From Nocardia amikacinitolerans NBRC 108937 (GTDB lineage: Bacteria > Actinomycetota > Actinomycetes > Mycobacteriales > Mycobacteriaceae), in NCBI RefSeq assembly GCF_001612615.1, contig NZ_BDAU01000025.1, positions 1 through 64,000 of the forward strand: 64,000 nt of DNA. The letters are read 5' to 3'. Position numbers and translations under genes: made by a program. Below, piece after piece: positions 36,499-45,067 of the stretch (its first letter is position 1; every line of letters begins with the position of its first letter). The notes beneath the pieces were generated by a model. The model searched no databases. It saw only the letters and a list, made by a program, of their open reading frames with translations, and was not told the origin of the DNA.

Positions 36499-37260
36499 TC
36501 AGCCGACGTGCCCCGCGGGCGTCGGCGTCTTGGTGCGCTCGATCAGGGGCAACGTCCGCAGCTGGCGCTCCAGATGCCATTGCAGATGGGCGGCGACCAG
36601 TCCGCTGGCCTGGCGGCGGACCGAATCGGGCACCGTCGCGATGTAGTCCCACTCCCCTTTCAACAGGGCGACGAGCAGATCCAGCACGCCGGGAGCCGGG
36701 GTGGCCGCGCCGGGCGGGCGGCAGTGCACGCACACCGCGCCGCCCGCCGCAACGTGGAAAGCGCGGTGCGGGCCGGGTGTCGCGCACTTGGCGCATTCGT
36801 CCAGCGCGGGCGCCCAGCCCGCGAATCCCATGGCGCGCAACAGGAACGCGTCGAGGATGAGTTCGTGCGGGCGCTGTTTGGCGGCGATGGCGCGCAGTGC
36901 GCTCGCGGTCAGCGCGTGCAGGCGCGGCGCGGGCGCGCGTTCCTCGCCCGCGAGGCGTTCGGCGGTCTCCAGCACCGCGCAGGCGGTGGTGTAGCGGCCG
37001 TAGTCGTCGATGATGTCGGCGGCGAAGGATTCGACGGTGTGCACCTGGGTGACGGTGTCGAGCGTGCGGCCGGGATGCAGCTGCACGTCGATGTAGGAGA
37101 ACGGCTCCAACCGGGCGCCGAATCGGGACTTGGTCCGCCGCACCCCCTTGGCGACCGCCCGGACCAGGCCGTGCTGACGCGTCAGCAGCGTGACGATGCG
37201 GTCCGCCTCACCCAGCTTGTGCTGGCGCACCACGACCGCCTCATCCCGATACAAACGCAC
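36499..37260 (-). CDS. recO: DNA repair protein RecO
   Basis: RecO helps load RecA onto gapped DNA in recombination repair. The 253-residue protein has the N-terminal OB-fold ([20 protein letters not shown]) and the four-cysteine zinc site (CAKCATP and CVHCRPP). The GTG at 37260 is chosen because GGGAGGA lies 8 bases ahead and the protein then starts VRLYRDEA, as in mycobacteria. Next to uppS in conserved order. Confidence 0.95.
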   Translation of the reverse strand: MRLYRDEAVVVRQHKLGEADRIVTLLTRQHGLVRAVAKGVRRTKSRFGARLEPFSYIDVQLHPGRTLDTVTQVHTVESFAADIIDDYGRYTTACAVLETAERLAGEERAPAPRLHALTASALRAIAAKQRPHELILDAFLLRAMGFAGWAPALDECAKCATPGPHRAFHVAAGGAVCVHCRPPGAATPAPGVLDLLVALLKGEWDYIATVPDSVRRQASGLVAAHLQWHLERQLRTLPLIERTKTPTPAGHVG

Positions 37261-37459
37261 GTGCTCATCCTCCCACGGACCAGCGACAGCCCGCGGTCGC
37301 CTCGCCCCGGCGAAGACGACGCACCTCCGCCTCGGCTCCGGCGGTCCGCCGCGGCCGACCGGCATTCAGCTGTGCCGGATGACGCGCTTCCGCCTACGCT
37401 CCGCCTGCATGCGGCGGTAGCAGCGGACCGGCGTCGGATTGCGTCGGCGCGCGGGCCGT

Positions 37460-38059
37460 CTACGCGCGCAGCAAACCCGCGACCAGCAACAGCAGCGACT
37501 GCTGGGCCTGCGCGCGTGCGGCTTCCTTGTCCTCGGCGTGCGCGACGATCAACCCCGCCTCGGTCACGGCGCTGAGCAGCAGCCGGGCCAGGATGTCGAC
37601 GGGCGCGTCGGCGATGAGTTCGGCGGCGCGGGCCCGCTCCAGCTCGGCGACGATCAAGCCGAGCCCGTGCCGCGCCTCGAAAGCCCGCCACTCCTCCCAG
37701 CCGAGCACGGCAGGCGCGTCGTAGAGCGCGATGCGGATCATCTCGGGGCGCTGGCAGATGTCGAGGAAGACGTTCATGCCGACGGCCATCGAGGTGAGGA
37801 TGTCGTCGGGATCGAGGGCGGCGATGGCCGCGCGGATCTCCGCGGTGCTGTCCGACTCGAGCCGTTCGAGCACCGCGCGGAACAGCCCGCGCTTGTCGCC
37901 GTAGTGGTGGTGCAGCGCGCCGCGGGTGACGCCCGCTTCGGTCACCAACTGCTCGGCGGAGGTCGCCGCGAAACCGCGTTCGGCGAACAGGCGCCGCCCC
38001 GCCTCTTCCAGGGCGGCCCTTGTCGTGCGGGAGCGGTCCTCCTGGCTACGGCGTGGCAT
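37460..38059 (-). CDS. TetR-family regulator in operon with a hydrolase
   Basis: A 199-residue TetR protein with a textbook DNA-binding domain (AGRRLFAERGFAATSAEQLV then TRGALHHHYGDKRGLF). Its start overlaps the end of the upstream hydrolase by 14 bases, so both come from one transcript. A perfect 21-bp palindrome in front of the hydrolase is the likely operator, making this an autoregulated operon. The ligand is unknown, possibly the hydrolase's substrate. Confidence 0.9.
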   Translation of the reverse strand: MPRRSQEDRSRTTRAALEEAGRRLFAERGFAATSAEQLVTEAGVTRGALHHHYGDKRGLFRAVLERLESDSTAEIRAAIAALDPDDILTSMAVGMNVFLDICQRPEMIRIALYDAPAVLGWEEWRAFEARHGLGLIVAELERARAAELIADAPVDILARLLLSAVTEAGLIVAHAEDKEAARAQAQQSLLLLVAGLLRA

Positions 38060-38912
38060 GCAGCCGAGTGAACTCCAGAATCCGCTGGGTGAGCAACTCG
38101 GGCTGATCCTCGGGCAGGAAGGTGTAGGAGTCGTCGACGAGTTCGAGGGTGGCGTCGGGGAACTCGCGCACCAGCCGCTCGGCGTAGGCGACGGGGAACA
38201 GCTTGTCCTCGCGCGCCCACACGATCAGCACCGGCAGCCGGACGTTCCCGAACCGGGTCGCGGCGTCAAGCGTGTAGCGGCGGTGCGCGGATTTCAGGAA
38301 GCGCCGCAGGTCTTTTCGGATGGCGCCGGAGCGACGGCTCGGCAACAGATACGAGTCGACGAACTCGGCGGGCACCGGTCGCTTGCTCACCCAGCCGAAG
38401 GCGAGCGGCAGCCGGTGCAGCGCGCGCAGGCGCAACGTCTCGGTGAGCGGGCGCATCGAACCCGGCACCCTTGCCAGCAGCGGCAGCAGGGTGAACGGCT
38501 GCGGCAGGAAGTTCTCGTGGCTGTCCACCGAGGCGAGCACCACGCGGCCGATGCGTGCGGTGTTCCGCGCCAGCAGCACCTGGGTGATGGCGCCGCCGGT
38601 GTCGTTGGCGACCAGGGTGACGTCGGTCAGGTCGAGCCGCTCCAGGAAGGCGGCGATCAGGTCGGCCACTCCCGTCGGCGTCAGGTCCGCCTCGGGCACC
38701 GGGATCGAGTGCGAGCCGAGCGGCCAGTCGGGTGTCAGGCAGCGGTACCCCGCGGCGGCGACGGCGGGCACCACCGCGCGCCAGAGGTCGGCGTTGACGA
38801 GCAGGCCGTGCACGAAGACGACGGGCGCGCCGGTGCCGGTCTCGTGGTAGCGGACCCGGCCGCCGGGCAGGTCGATTTCGTGCGCTGGACCGAGTGACGG
38901 GCTGATGCCCAT
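38046..38912 (-). CDS. Alpha/beta hydrolase with Asp nucleophile (dehalogenase-like)
   Basis: A 288-residue alpha/beta hydrolase with oxyanion motif VHGLL and nucleophile elbow ANDTGG, i.e. Asp in place of Ser, as in haloalkane dehalogenases and epoxide hydrolases. The cap domain is helical. The expected acid (IVWAREDKLFP) and C-terminal region (DSYTFLPEDQPE) are present, though the usual catalytic His appears replaced by Tyr/Phe in SYTFLP, which needs checking. GGAGGAAG precedes the ATG. First gene of the operon with the TetR regulator. Confidence 0.82.
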   Translation of the reverse strand: MGISPSLGPAHEIDLPGGRVRYHETGTGAPVVFVHGLLVNADLWRAVVPAVAAAGYRCLTPDWPLGSHSIPVPEADLTPTGVADLIAAFLERLDLTDVTLVANDTGGAITQVLLARNTARIGRVVLASVDSHENFLPQPFTLLPLLARVPGSMRPLTETLRLRALHRLPLAFGWVSKRPVPAEFVDSYLLPSRRSGAIRKDLRRFLKSAHRRYTLDAATRFGNVRLPVLIVWAREDKLFPVAYAERLVREFPDATLELVDDSYTFLPEDQPELLTQRILEFTRLHATP

Positions 38913-38948
38913 GGCTTCCTCCAGAGGTCGGGCGTCCCGTCCACTGTT

Positions 38949-38969
38949 ACATACATACCGTATGTATGT
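38949..38969. promoter_or_regulatory. Perfect palindrome, likely TetR operator
   Basis: ACATACATAC, a single C, then GTATGTATGT: perfect 10-bp arms. It lies 37 bases upstream of the hydrolase start in an AT-rich patch suited to a promoter. The nearest regulator is the TetR gene in the same operon. Confidence 0.75.
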
Positions 38970-39093
38970 CTATAGCGGAAATAGCCGTGCCCTGCGGTGA
39001 TGCGCTTCGGGGCCGCGCGGCGATAACCCATGTGGACGGTCGTCCAATACAGCGCTACGGTTCACACCGGACGACCGAAGAGAGGGAGCTCAC

Positions 39094-40554
39094 ATGACGG
39101 TGCCGAAACGAGCGCTCAGGCCTGCCGACGAACCGGAACCCACCGCGGGTGCGACGCCCGAGGGCGATCCCGGTCTCGCCGAGTTGGCCGGCGCGCTCGC
39201 GGCGGGCACGGTCAGCTCCACCGCGGCGGTGGCCGCGGTGCTCGACCGGATCGAGGCGAGCCAGCCGACGCTCAACGCGTTCCGGGTGGTCCGCAGGGAC
39301 CGCGCGCTGGCGGAGGCGGCCGAGGCCGACCGTCGACTGGCCGCAGGCGAGCGCCTGCCGCTGCTCGGCGTGCCGATCGCCGTCAAAGACGACACCGACA
39401 TCGCCGGTGAGCCGACGGCATTCGGCTGCGGCGGCAGCTTCACGCCGAAAACCGAAGACGCCGAGTCGGTTCGGCGACTACGCGCGGCGGGCGCGGTGAT
39501 CGTCGGCAAGACCAACACCTGCGAACTCGGCCAGCTGCCGTTCACCAGCGGCGCGGCTTTCGGGCACACCCGCAACCCCTGGCACCGCGAGCACACTCCT
39601 GGCGGTTCCTCTGGCGGCTCCTCGGCCGCGGTGGCGGCCGGATTGGTGCCCGCCGCACTGGGTTCCGACGGCGCGGGCTCGATCCGCATCCCGGCGGCGT
39701 GGACCAACCTCGTCGGCATCAAACCCCAGCGCGGCCGCATCTCCACGTGGCCGGAAGCCGAAGCGTTCCAGGGCCTCACGGTCAACGGTCCGCTGGCACG
39801 CACGGTGGCCGACGCGGCCCTACTGCTGGACGCGGCGGCGGGACCGCACAAGGGCGACCGCCACACCCCCGAACCGATTCGCGCCTCCGACGCCGTCGGC
39901 CGTGACCCAGGTCGACTGAGAATCGCACTGTCCCTGCGCATTCCGTTCACCGCGACCAAGACGACGCTGCACCCGGAGGTGCGCGCCGCGGTGCGCGGCA
40001 TCGCCTCGGCTTTGCGCAAGCTCGGGCATTCGGTCACCGTCGCCGACCTGCACTACGGACTGCTCATCGGCGCCTCGTTCCTGCCGCGCTCGATGGCGGG
40101 CATTCGCTCCATGCACGACCGGATGCCGGGCGCGGAGGTGGACCCGCGCACCCGCGCCAACGTCCGCTTCGGCCGGGTGCTCGGCGGGCCGGCCCTCTTC
40201 GCCGCACGGCAGGCGGAACCGTTGCTGCACAAGCGCATCGGCACCTTCTTCAACGACTACGACGTGGTGCTCGCGCCCACCACCGCCACTCCCCCGCCGC
40301 GCGCCGAGGAGATCGACGGCATCGGCGTCAACGCCACCAACAACCTCATCACCGCCGCCTGCCCCTACACTTGGCCGTGGAACGTGCTCGGGTGGCCGAG
40401 CGTGAACGTGCCCGCCGGTTTCACCGAGGCGGGCTTGCCGGTCGGCGCCCAGCTGATGGGCACCGCGGCCACCGAACCGCTGCTGATTTCCGTTGCGGCG
40501 CAACTGGAGTCCGAGCTGCGCTGGGACCGCCACCGGCCCGAACCGTGGTGGTGA
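39094..40554 (+). CDS. Amidase (AmiA2-like, amidase-signature family)
   Basis: A 486-residue amidase-signature enzyme that hydrolyses carboxamides. The Ser-cisSer-Lys triad is visible: Lys in PIAVKDDTD, then the GGSSGGSSAAVAAG signature with the cis-Ser, then the nucleophile Ser in GSDGAGSIRIPA. It matches amiA2 (Rv2363) by position next to recO. A GAGGGAG site precedes the ATG. The 35 N-terminal residues are variable. The substrate is unknown. Confidence 0.92.
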   Translation: MTVPKRALRPADEPEPTAGATPEGDPGLAELAGALAAGTVSSTAAVAAVLDRIEASQPTLNAFRVVRRDRALAEAAEADRRLAAGERLPLLGVPIAVKDDTDIAGEPTAFGCGGSFTPKTEDAESVRRLRAAGAVIVGKTNTCELGQLPFTSGAAFGHTRNPWHREHTPGGSSGGSSAAVAAGLVPAALGSDGAGSIRIPAAWTNLVGIKPQRGRISTWPEAEAFQGLTVNGPLARTVADAALLLDAAAGPHKGDRHTPEPIRASDAVGRDPGRLRIALSLRIPFTATKTTLHPEVRAAVRGIASALRKLGHSVTVADLHYGLLIGASFLPRSMAGIRSMHDRMPGAEVDPRTRANVRFGRVLGGPALFAARQAEPLLHKRIGTFFNDYDVVLAPTTATPPPRAEEIDGIGVNATNNLITAACPYTWPWNVLGWPSVNVPAGFTEAGLPVGAQLMGTAATEPLLISVAAQLESELRWDRHRPEPWW

Positions 40555-40593
40555 GCGCCCAGGCCGAGCTGGTCGCTCGGCCTGGGCTCTTGG

Positions 40594-40788
40594 TCAGCCT
40601 CGCGCGGACGTGAGCTCCGCACGCTCCTGACACTTGGTGGCGATCAGGCTGGAGATCGTGGTCACCGTCAGCACGCCGAGGATCACCGCGAGCGAGACGC
40701 CGATGGAGATCTCCGGCACCGCGACGCCCGACTCGTGCAGCGCGTGCAGGAACAGCTTGACGCCGACACGCACCGCCCGGCGACCCAT
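40594..40788 (-). pseudogene. C-terminal fragment of a TerC-family membrane protein
   Basis: The 64 codons read RVGVKLFLHALHESGVAVPEI... with a final membrane helix (VSLAVILGVLTVTTISSLIA). This matches the last ~50 residues of TerC proteins, which normally exceed 300 residues and have several helices. The fragment is cut just before GVK, 21 bases after the stop of the next gene. It could be expressed as a one-helix peptide, but a deletion remnant is more likely. Confidence 0.65.
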
Positions 40789-40809
40789 CCCACCGAGGGC
40801 AGGGCGTGC

Positions 40810-43710
40810 TCAACGCCGCGGCGGTGACCAGTCCTCCGACGCGCTCTTCGTGCCCGACGGACACCCGTCCCCTTCGGCGGGCCGCGGCGACATCACCAGG
40901 CATTGCTGCGGACCCGGCTGCCCGACGCCCGCGGTGACGAGCACCGCGATCGACGACCCGTCCGCGACCCGGCTGGTCGAGAAGCCGAGTGTGCCGGTGA
41001 CACCGCGATAGTCCATCTCGCGCAACTGCATCGCCACGGCGGTGCGGTTGATCGAACCGTCGGTGTGTTGCGGCCCGGTGCGCACCGCGCGCAGGAACAG
41101 CCCGACCACGTCGTAGGCGAGACCGGTTCGATCACCGGGCCAGGACGGCTGGTAGTCGGCCATATGCGGGTAGGCGCGAAGGTCGTCGATCAGCACGGCC
41201 AGCTCGGCGCACAGCTGCTGGTAGTCGAACGCGACCGGCTCGTCGCCGAGTTCGCCGTTGCCGCGGATACATTCGGCGCCGCCGAGCATCACCGGCGCCG
41301 CCTTGGCGACATAGCGGACCGACAGATTGGCGGGCAGCGCGGCCATCGCCTTCTGGTCGGTGATCAACCGGGTCACCGTGTCGTTGCCGAGGATGGCGGG
41401 CGACTCACCCGTCTGACAGCCACGAATGACCGATTTGGCGAAGGTCGCGAAATCGTCGTTGCGTCCCGCGAAGAACAACAGGGTGCCGCGATCGAAATCC
41501 GTTGTCTCGCAGGGGGCGGGGAAGCGATTCAGCTCCTGCTGTTCGGTCCACTCCATGCGGCGATACGGCACGTCGCGGCGCTCCAGTTCGCCGCGCAGAT
41601 CCTCGACGAGGGTCTCGACGTAGATGTCGCCGTCGTCCTTGGGGTGGTAGATGGCGACCTGGTTGTAGCGCGGCTGTCCCGCCCGCGGCGCGCCCGCCGG
41701 ATGGCGCGCGCCCTGCACGTAGTCCGCGATCAGTCGCGCCTGCGTCGTATTGCTCGGCGCCGCTTGGAAATACAGCGGCGAGGACTTCTCCAGTCCGTCG
41801 GCGGAGAGCGTCGTCGCGACCACCGGAACACCGAGTTCGCCGAGTCGTCCGATGGCGCGGCGGGTTTCGGCGTTGCTGCGATCCATGCCGACCACCCCGA
41901 GGATGCCGGGTTCGTCGTTCAGCAGGCCGCGTAGCTGGTCGTCCACCACCCAGGTCGCGTGCCGCATATCGGAGCCGCCGTTGGCGACGACGACGCGCAG
42001 CAGCGGTTCGGACTCGTCCGAGGCGAGCAGCGCGCGACGCTGCTGCACGGCGAGTCCGGCGAGCTCCTCGACCTGCGCGTGCGGGTAGCGCACATTCGTG
42101 TCCACGTAGCTGAGCCCGGAGAAGTAGATCAGCGTGATGATCGGCCGACGCGGGTTGTCGCGGCGCGCGTCGGCGGCGGCGACGTTGAGCCGGAAGACCT
42201 CGCGCTGCATCGCCGTCAGTTCCGGGTCGTCGGTGAAGACTTGGTCGGCGTTGTCGCTGTAGCCGACGCACTCGCCGTCGCGTTGCTGCACCGCGATACC
42301 CGGCGTCCACGGCCAGTGCGCACACGGCGCGCCGCGCAGCGGCGGAATGTAGACCAGCGCGGCGGCCACCAGCAGCCCGATCGGAATCAGCACACACATC
42401 GCGACGAACCACTTGCGGGCCGCGAGCGGCGGCGCGGGCGGCACCGCGAGGTGCGCCAGGTTGGGGTCGCGGACGCGGCCGTCGAGCGGATCGGGCAGCC
42501 GCACTCGCAGCGGAAGGAACCACGCGTGCTCGGACCGGTTGGTGCGCATGTTGTCGATGTCGCGCAGCCAGCGCAGCAACGGATCCGGCTGCTGCCCGGA
42601 ATACGGTCGGTCGACGAGACTTTCGAGCGTGTCGAGGTGTTGGAGGTCGCCGATCAATGCCAGTTCCGGCGTCGACGATTCGGCGGTGTCGGCGGTCTGG
42701 CCGGGGTCGTACGCCAAGCAGGCGAGGACGACCAGCGGATCGAAATGCCCGGTCTCGTTGCGGATGTCGTTGATCCAGCCGATCAGCCGCTCCGCGTCGC
42801 TGTCGCGCTCGACGCCACCGAGCAGCGCCACCGGATACGCGGTGCGCCGCCAACTCGACGGCCGCCACAACCGCTTGCGGTAGGCGTCGCGCATGTCCTC
42901 GAGAAAGGCGTGCACCAGCAGCTTGGCGACCTGCTTCTCGTCCTCGTCGCTGCGCCGCGACGCGGTCAGCCGTGTCGCGAAACCCAGGAAACTGTCGGAC
43001 AATTCGGGTGCGAGGTAGCGCTGGCGCATGAACCAGCGGGTGACCTTCGACATGCCGGGGATGCGCCCGCTGATCCACAGCCACAGCCGCAGGACCGGCC
43101 ACAGCGCGAGCACACCGAACACCAGCCGGGAGATGGTGTCGCCGCTGACGCCCTCGGCGGTATCGGAGCGGTCGGCAGGAGAACCGCTGCGCAGCAGACG
43201 CGGCAGCCGCGAACGCAGTTCGACCGTGGCCTCGGTCTCGTCGCTCGTAACACGTTGGCGGGTCAGCCAATCCGCGGTGCGGTAGCGCGGGAACTTGATC
43301 GGTCCCATCGCCGTGTCGTCGGTGGAGAAGCCCTCGACCAGCCGCTGCACGATGGGCAGGCAGTGCCCCTGGATCTCCTCACCCGTCGCGTTCGGGTCCG
43401 GCGTGAGCGCGTCGGGCGGCAGATCCGCCGCTTGGAGATCGACCCGCGCCCGCGGCGTCGCCCGCCTGCCACCGGATTCCCCGAGCCAACGGTAGATCTC
43501 GACGAGCAACGCGCCGCCCGCGCCCGCGCCGACCAGACCGACGACCGGGCGCGGCAGCGGACGCCTGCGCCGCAGCAGCGTGCGGAACACCCGCGGCTTC
43601 GCGTCGGGCACCTCGAGCGCGCGTAGCAGCTCGAGCAGCTTGGGAACATCGTTGGCGGTATCGGTCAATTCGACGGCCTCCCCCGTGGAATGCGTTGCTG
43701 CGACGCACAC
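40810..43710 (-). CDS. Large two-helix membrane protein with extracellular periplasmic-binding-like domain
   Basis: A 966-residue protein. Residues 1-190 and 215-430 are cytosolic and look like a degenerate STAND/P-loop ATPase: a Walker-A-like spot (GLVGAGAGGALL, 58-69) lacks the GKT, and a Walker-B-like strand is AYPVALLGGV (291-300). Membrane helices are about 193-213 and 434-455. Residues 456-966 form an outside domain resembling type 1 periplasmic amino-acid-binding folds (ILGVVGMDRSNAETRRAIG; VPVVATTLSADGLE; IADYVQ). Similar fusions occur in Streptomyces as ABC-substrate-binding-like proteins. Start is GTG. Function is unknown; a ligand sensor is my inference. Confidence 0.75.
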   Translation of the reverse strand: MCVAATHSTGEAVELTDTANDVPKLLELLRALEVPDAKPRVFRTLLRRRRPLPRPVVGLVGAGAGGALLVEIYRWLGESGGRRATPRARVDLQAADLPPDALTPDPNATGEEIQGHCLPIVQRLVEGFSTDDTAMGPIKFPRYRTADWLTRQRVTSDETEATVELRSRLPRLLRSGSPADRSDTAEGVSGDTISRLVFGVLALWPVLRLWLWISGRIPGMSKVTRWFMRQRYLAPELSDSFLGFATRLTASRRSDEDEKQVAKLLVHAFLEDMRDAYRKRLWRPSSWRRTAYPVALLGGVERDSDAERLIGWINDIRNETGHFDPLVVLACLAYDPGQTADTAESSTPELALIGDLQHLDTLESLVDRPYSGQQPDPLLRWLRDIDNMRTNRSEHAWFLPLRVRLPDPLDGRVRDPNLAHLAVPPAPPLAARKWFVAMCVLIPIGLLVAAALVYIPPLRGAPCAHWPWTPGIAVQQRDGECVGYSDNADQVFTDDPELTAMQREVFRLNVAAADARRDNPRRPIITLIYFSGLSYVDTNVRYPHAQVEELAGLAVQQRRALLASDESEPLLRVVVANGGSDMRHATWVVDDQLRGLLNDEPGILGVVGMDRSNAETRRAIGRLGELGVPVVATTLSADGLEKSSPLYFQAAPSNTTQARLIADYVQGARHPAGAPRAGQPRYNQVAIYHPKDDGDIYVETLVEDLRGELERRDVPYRRMEWTEQQELNRFPAPCETTDFDRGTLLFFAGRNDDFATFAKSVIRGCQTGESPAILGNDTVTRLITDQKAMAALPANLSVRYVAKAAPVMLGGAECIRGNGELGDEPVAFDYQQLCAELAVLIDDLRAYPHMADYQPSWPGDRTGLAYDVVGLFLRAVRTGPQHTDGSINRTAVAMQLREMDYRGVTGTLGFSTSRVADGSSIAVLVTAGVGQPGPQQCLVMSPRPAEGDGCPSGTKSASEDWSPPRR

Positions 43711-43797
43711 CCGGGCGTCAAACGGGACTGTACCGGTACAAATCGGACTCGGGCGGGTTGTTCGCTCGAGTTCGCGGTCCGCGAACGTACCGTTTGC

Positions 43798-44715
43798 TCA
43801 GAAGCCCAGCTTGCCCAGCTGTTTCGGATCGCGCTGCCAGTCCTTGGCGACCTTGACGTGCAGGTGCAGATAGATCCGCACGCCGAGGATGTGCTCGATC
43901 TGCTTGCGCGCGTTGGTGCCGACCTCCTTGAGGCGGCTGCCACCCTTGCCGATGACGATGGCCTTCTGGCTGGGACGTTCGACGTACAGCAGCGCGTGCA
44001 CGTCCAGCATCTCCTCGTTCTCCTCGCGCGGGAGAACCTCCTCGATCACCACGGCGAGCGAGTGCGGCAGCTCGTCGCGCACGCCCTCCAGCGCGGCCTC
44101 GCGGATGAGCTCGGCCATGAGGGTTTCCTCGGGCTCGTCGGTGAGTTCGCCGTCGGGGTAGAAGGCCGGGCCCTCCGGCATTTTCGAGGCGATCACGTCG
44201 ACGAGGACCTCGACCTGCTCGCCCTTGACCGCCGACACCGGCACCACTTCGGCCTCCGGACCGAGCAGCTCGGAGACGGCGAGCAGCTGCGCGGCGACCT
44301 GCTCGCGACCAACTTTGTCGATCTTGGTGACCACGCCGAGCACGGTGGTCTTCGGCGCCATCTGCTTGATCTGCTGCACGATCCAGCGGTCGCCGGGCCC
44401 GATCTTCTCGTCGGCGGGGATACAGATCGCGATCACGTCGACCTCGGAATAGGTATCCCGCACCAGGTCGTTGAGCCGCTGCCCGAGCAGCGTCCGCGGT
44501 CGGTGCAGACCCGGCGTGTCGACCAGGATGAGCTGCGCGTGGTCGCGGTGCACGATGCCGCGGATGGTGTGGCGGGTGGTCTGCGGTCGCGAGGAGGTGA
44601 TCGCGATCTTCGCGCCGACAAGCGCGTTGGTCAGCGTCGACTTGCCGGTGTTCGGCCTGCCGACGAAACAGACGAAACCGGAACGGAATTCGGTGGAGCC
44701 GGAGTTGTCAGCCAC
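43798..44715 (-). CDS. era: GTPase Era
   Basis: A ribosome-assembly GTPase that binds the 3' end of 16S rRNA. The 305-residue protein has G1 GRPNTGKST, G3 DTPG, G4 TKID and a C-terminal KH domain (VIGKGGSRLKEVGTNARKQIE). The GTG at 44715 is preceded by GAGGTG; it overlaps the upstream gene by 8 bases. Last gene of the run phoH, ybeY, CBS protein, deaminase-like, era, as in mycobacteria. Confidence 0.96.
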   Translation of the reverse strand: MADNSGSTEFRSGFVCFVGRPNTGKSTLTNALVGAKIAITSSRPQTTRHTIRGIVHRDHAQLILVDTPGLHRPRTLLGQRLNDLVRDTYSEVDVIAICIPADEKIGPGDRWIVQQIKQMAPKTTVLGVVTKIDKVGREQVAAQLLAVSELLGPEAEVVPVSAVKGEQVEVLVDVIASKMPEGPAFYPDGELTDEPEETLMAELIREAALEGVRDELPHSLAVVIEEVLPREENEEMLDVHALLYVERPSQKAIVIGKGGSRLKEVGTNARKQIEHILGVRIYLHLHVKVAKDWQRDPKQLGKLGF

Positions 44716-45067
44716 CCTGCACCTCGGCGCCCGCCGCGTCGTCGACGATGTCGAACACCGCGCCCGCGCGATCGGTGAAGATGATCCGCGCCTCGCCGGA
44801 GACCTCGCGCACCGCGGCGACACCGGCGTCGGAGAACCGGCCACCGACCACCACGGCCGCCTCGAAACCCTCGGCGCCGCTGGAGATCGCGGCAGCGACC
44901 GCGGCCTGCAACGCGGTCAGCCGCAGCGCGTGCAGATCCACCTCGCCCGCCGCGTAGGTGCGGCCGTCGGTGTCGCGGATCGCCGCGCCGCCCGTCCCGC
45001 CGGTGCGGCCCATCGCGCCGCGCGCCAGGGTCAGCAGTTTGGTGTCCTCGGCGTCCAGTTCAGTCAT
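44708..45067 (-). CDS. Cytidine-deaminase-fold protein without the zinc motif
   Basis: A 119-residue protein at the place of Rv2365c. Helix and strand pattern ([29 protein letters not shown]) fit the cytidine deaminase fold, but I see neither the H-A-E nor the P-C-x-x-C motif needed for zinc catalysis, and the protein has no cysteine. It is probably not an active deaminase. It overlaps its upstream gene by 8 bases and era by 8, so it is tightly coupled. Confidence 0.82.
   Translation of the reverse strand: MTELDAEDTKLLTLARGAMGRTGGTGGAAIRDTDGRTYAAGEVDLHALRLTALQAAVAAAISSGAEGFEAAVVVGGRFSDAGVAAVREVSGEARIIFTDRAGAVFDIVDDAAGAEVQGG

Noticed and set aside
41959-43626. A 555-codon plus-strand frame
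   Set aside because: Antisense shadow of the 966-residue gene; composition typical of the complementary frame in high-GC DNA.
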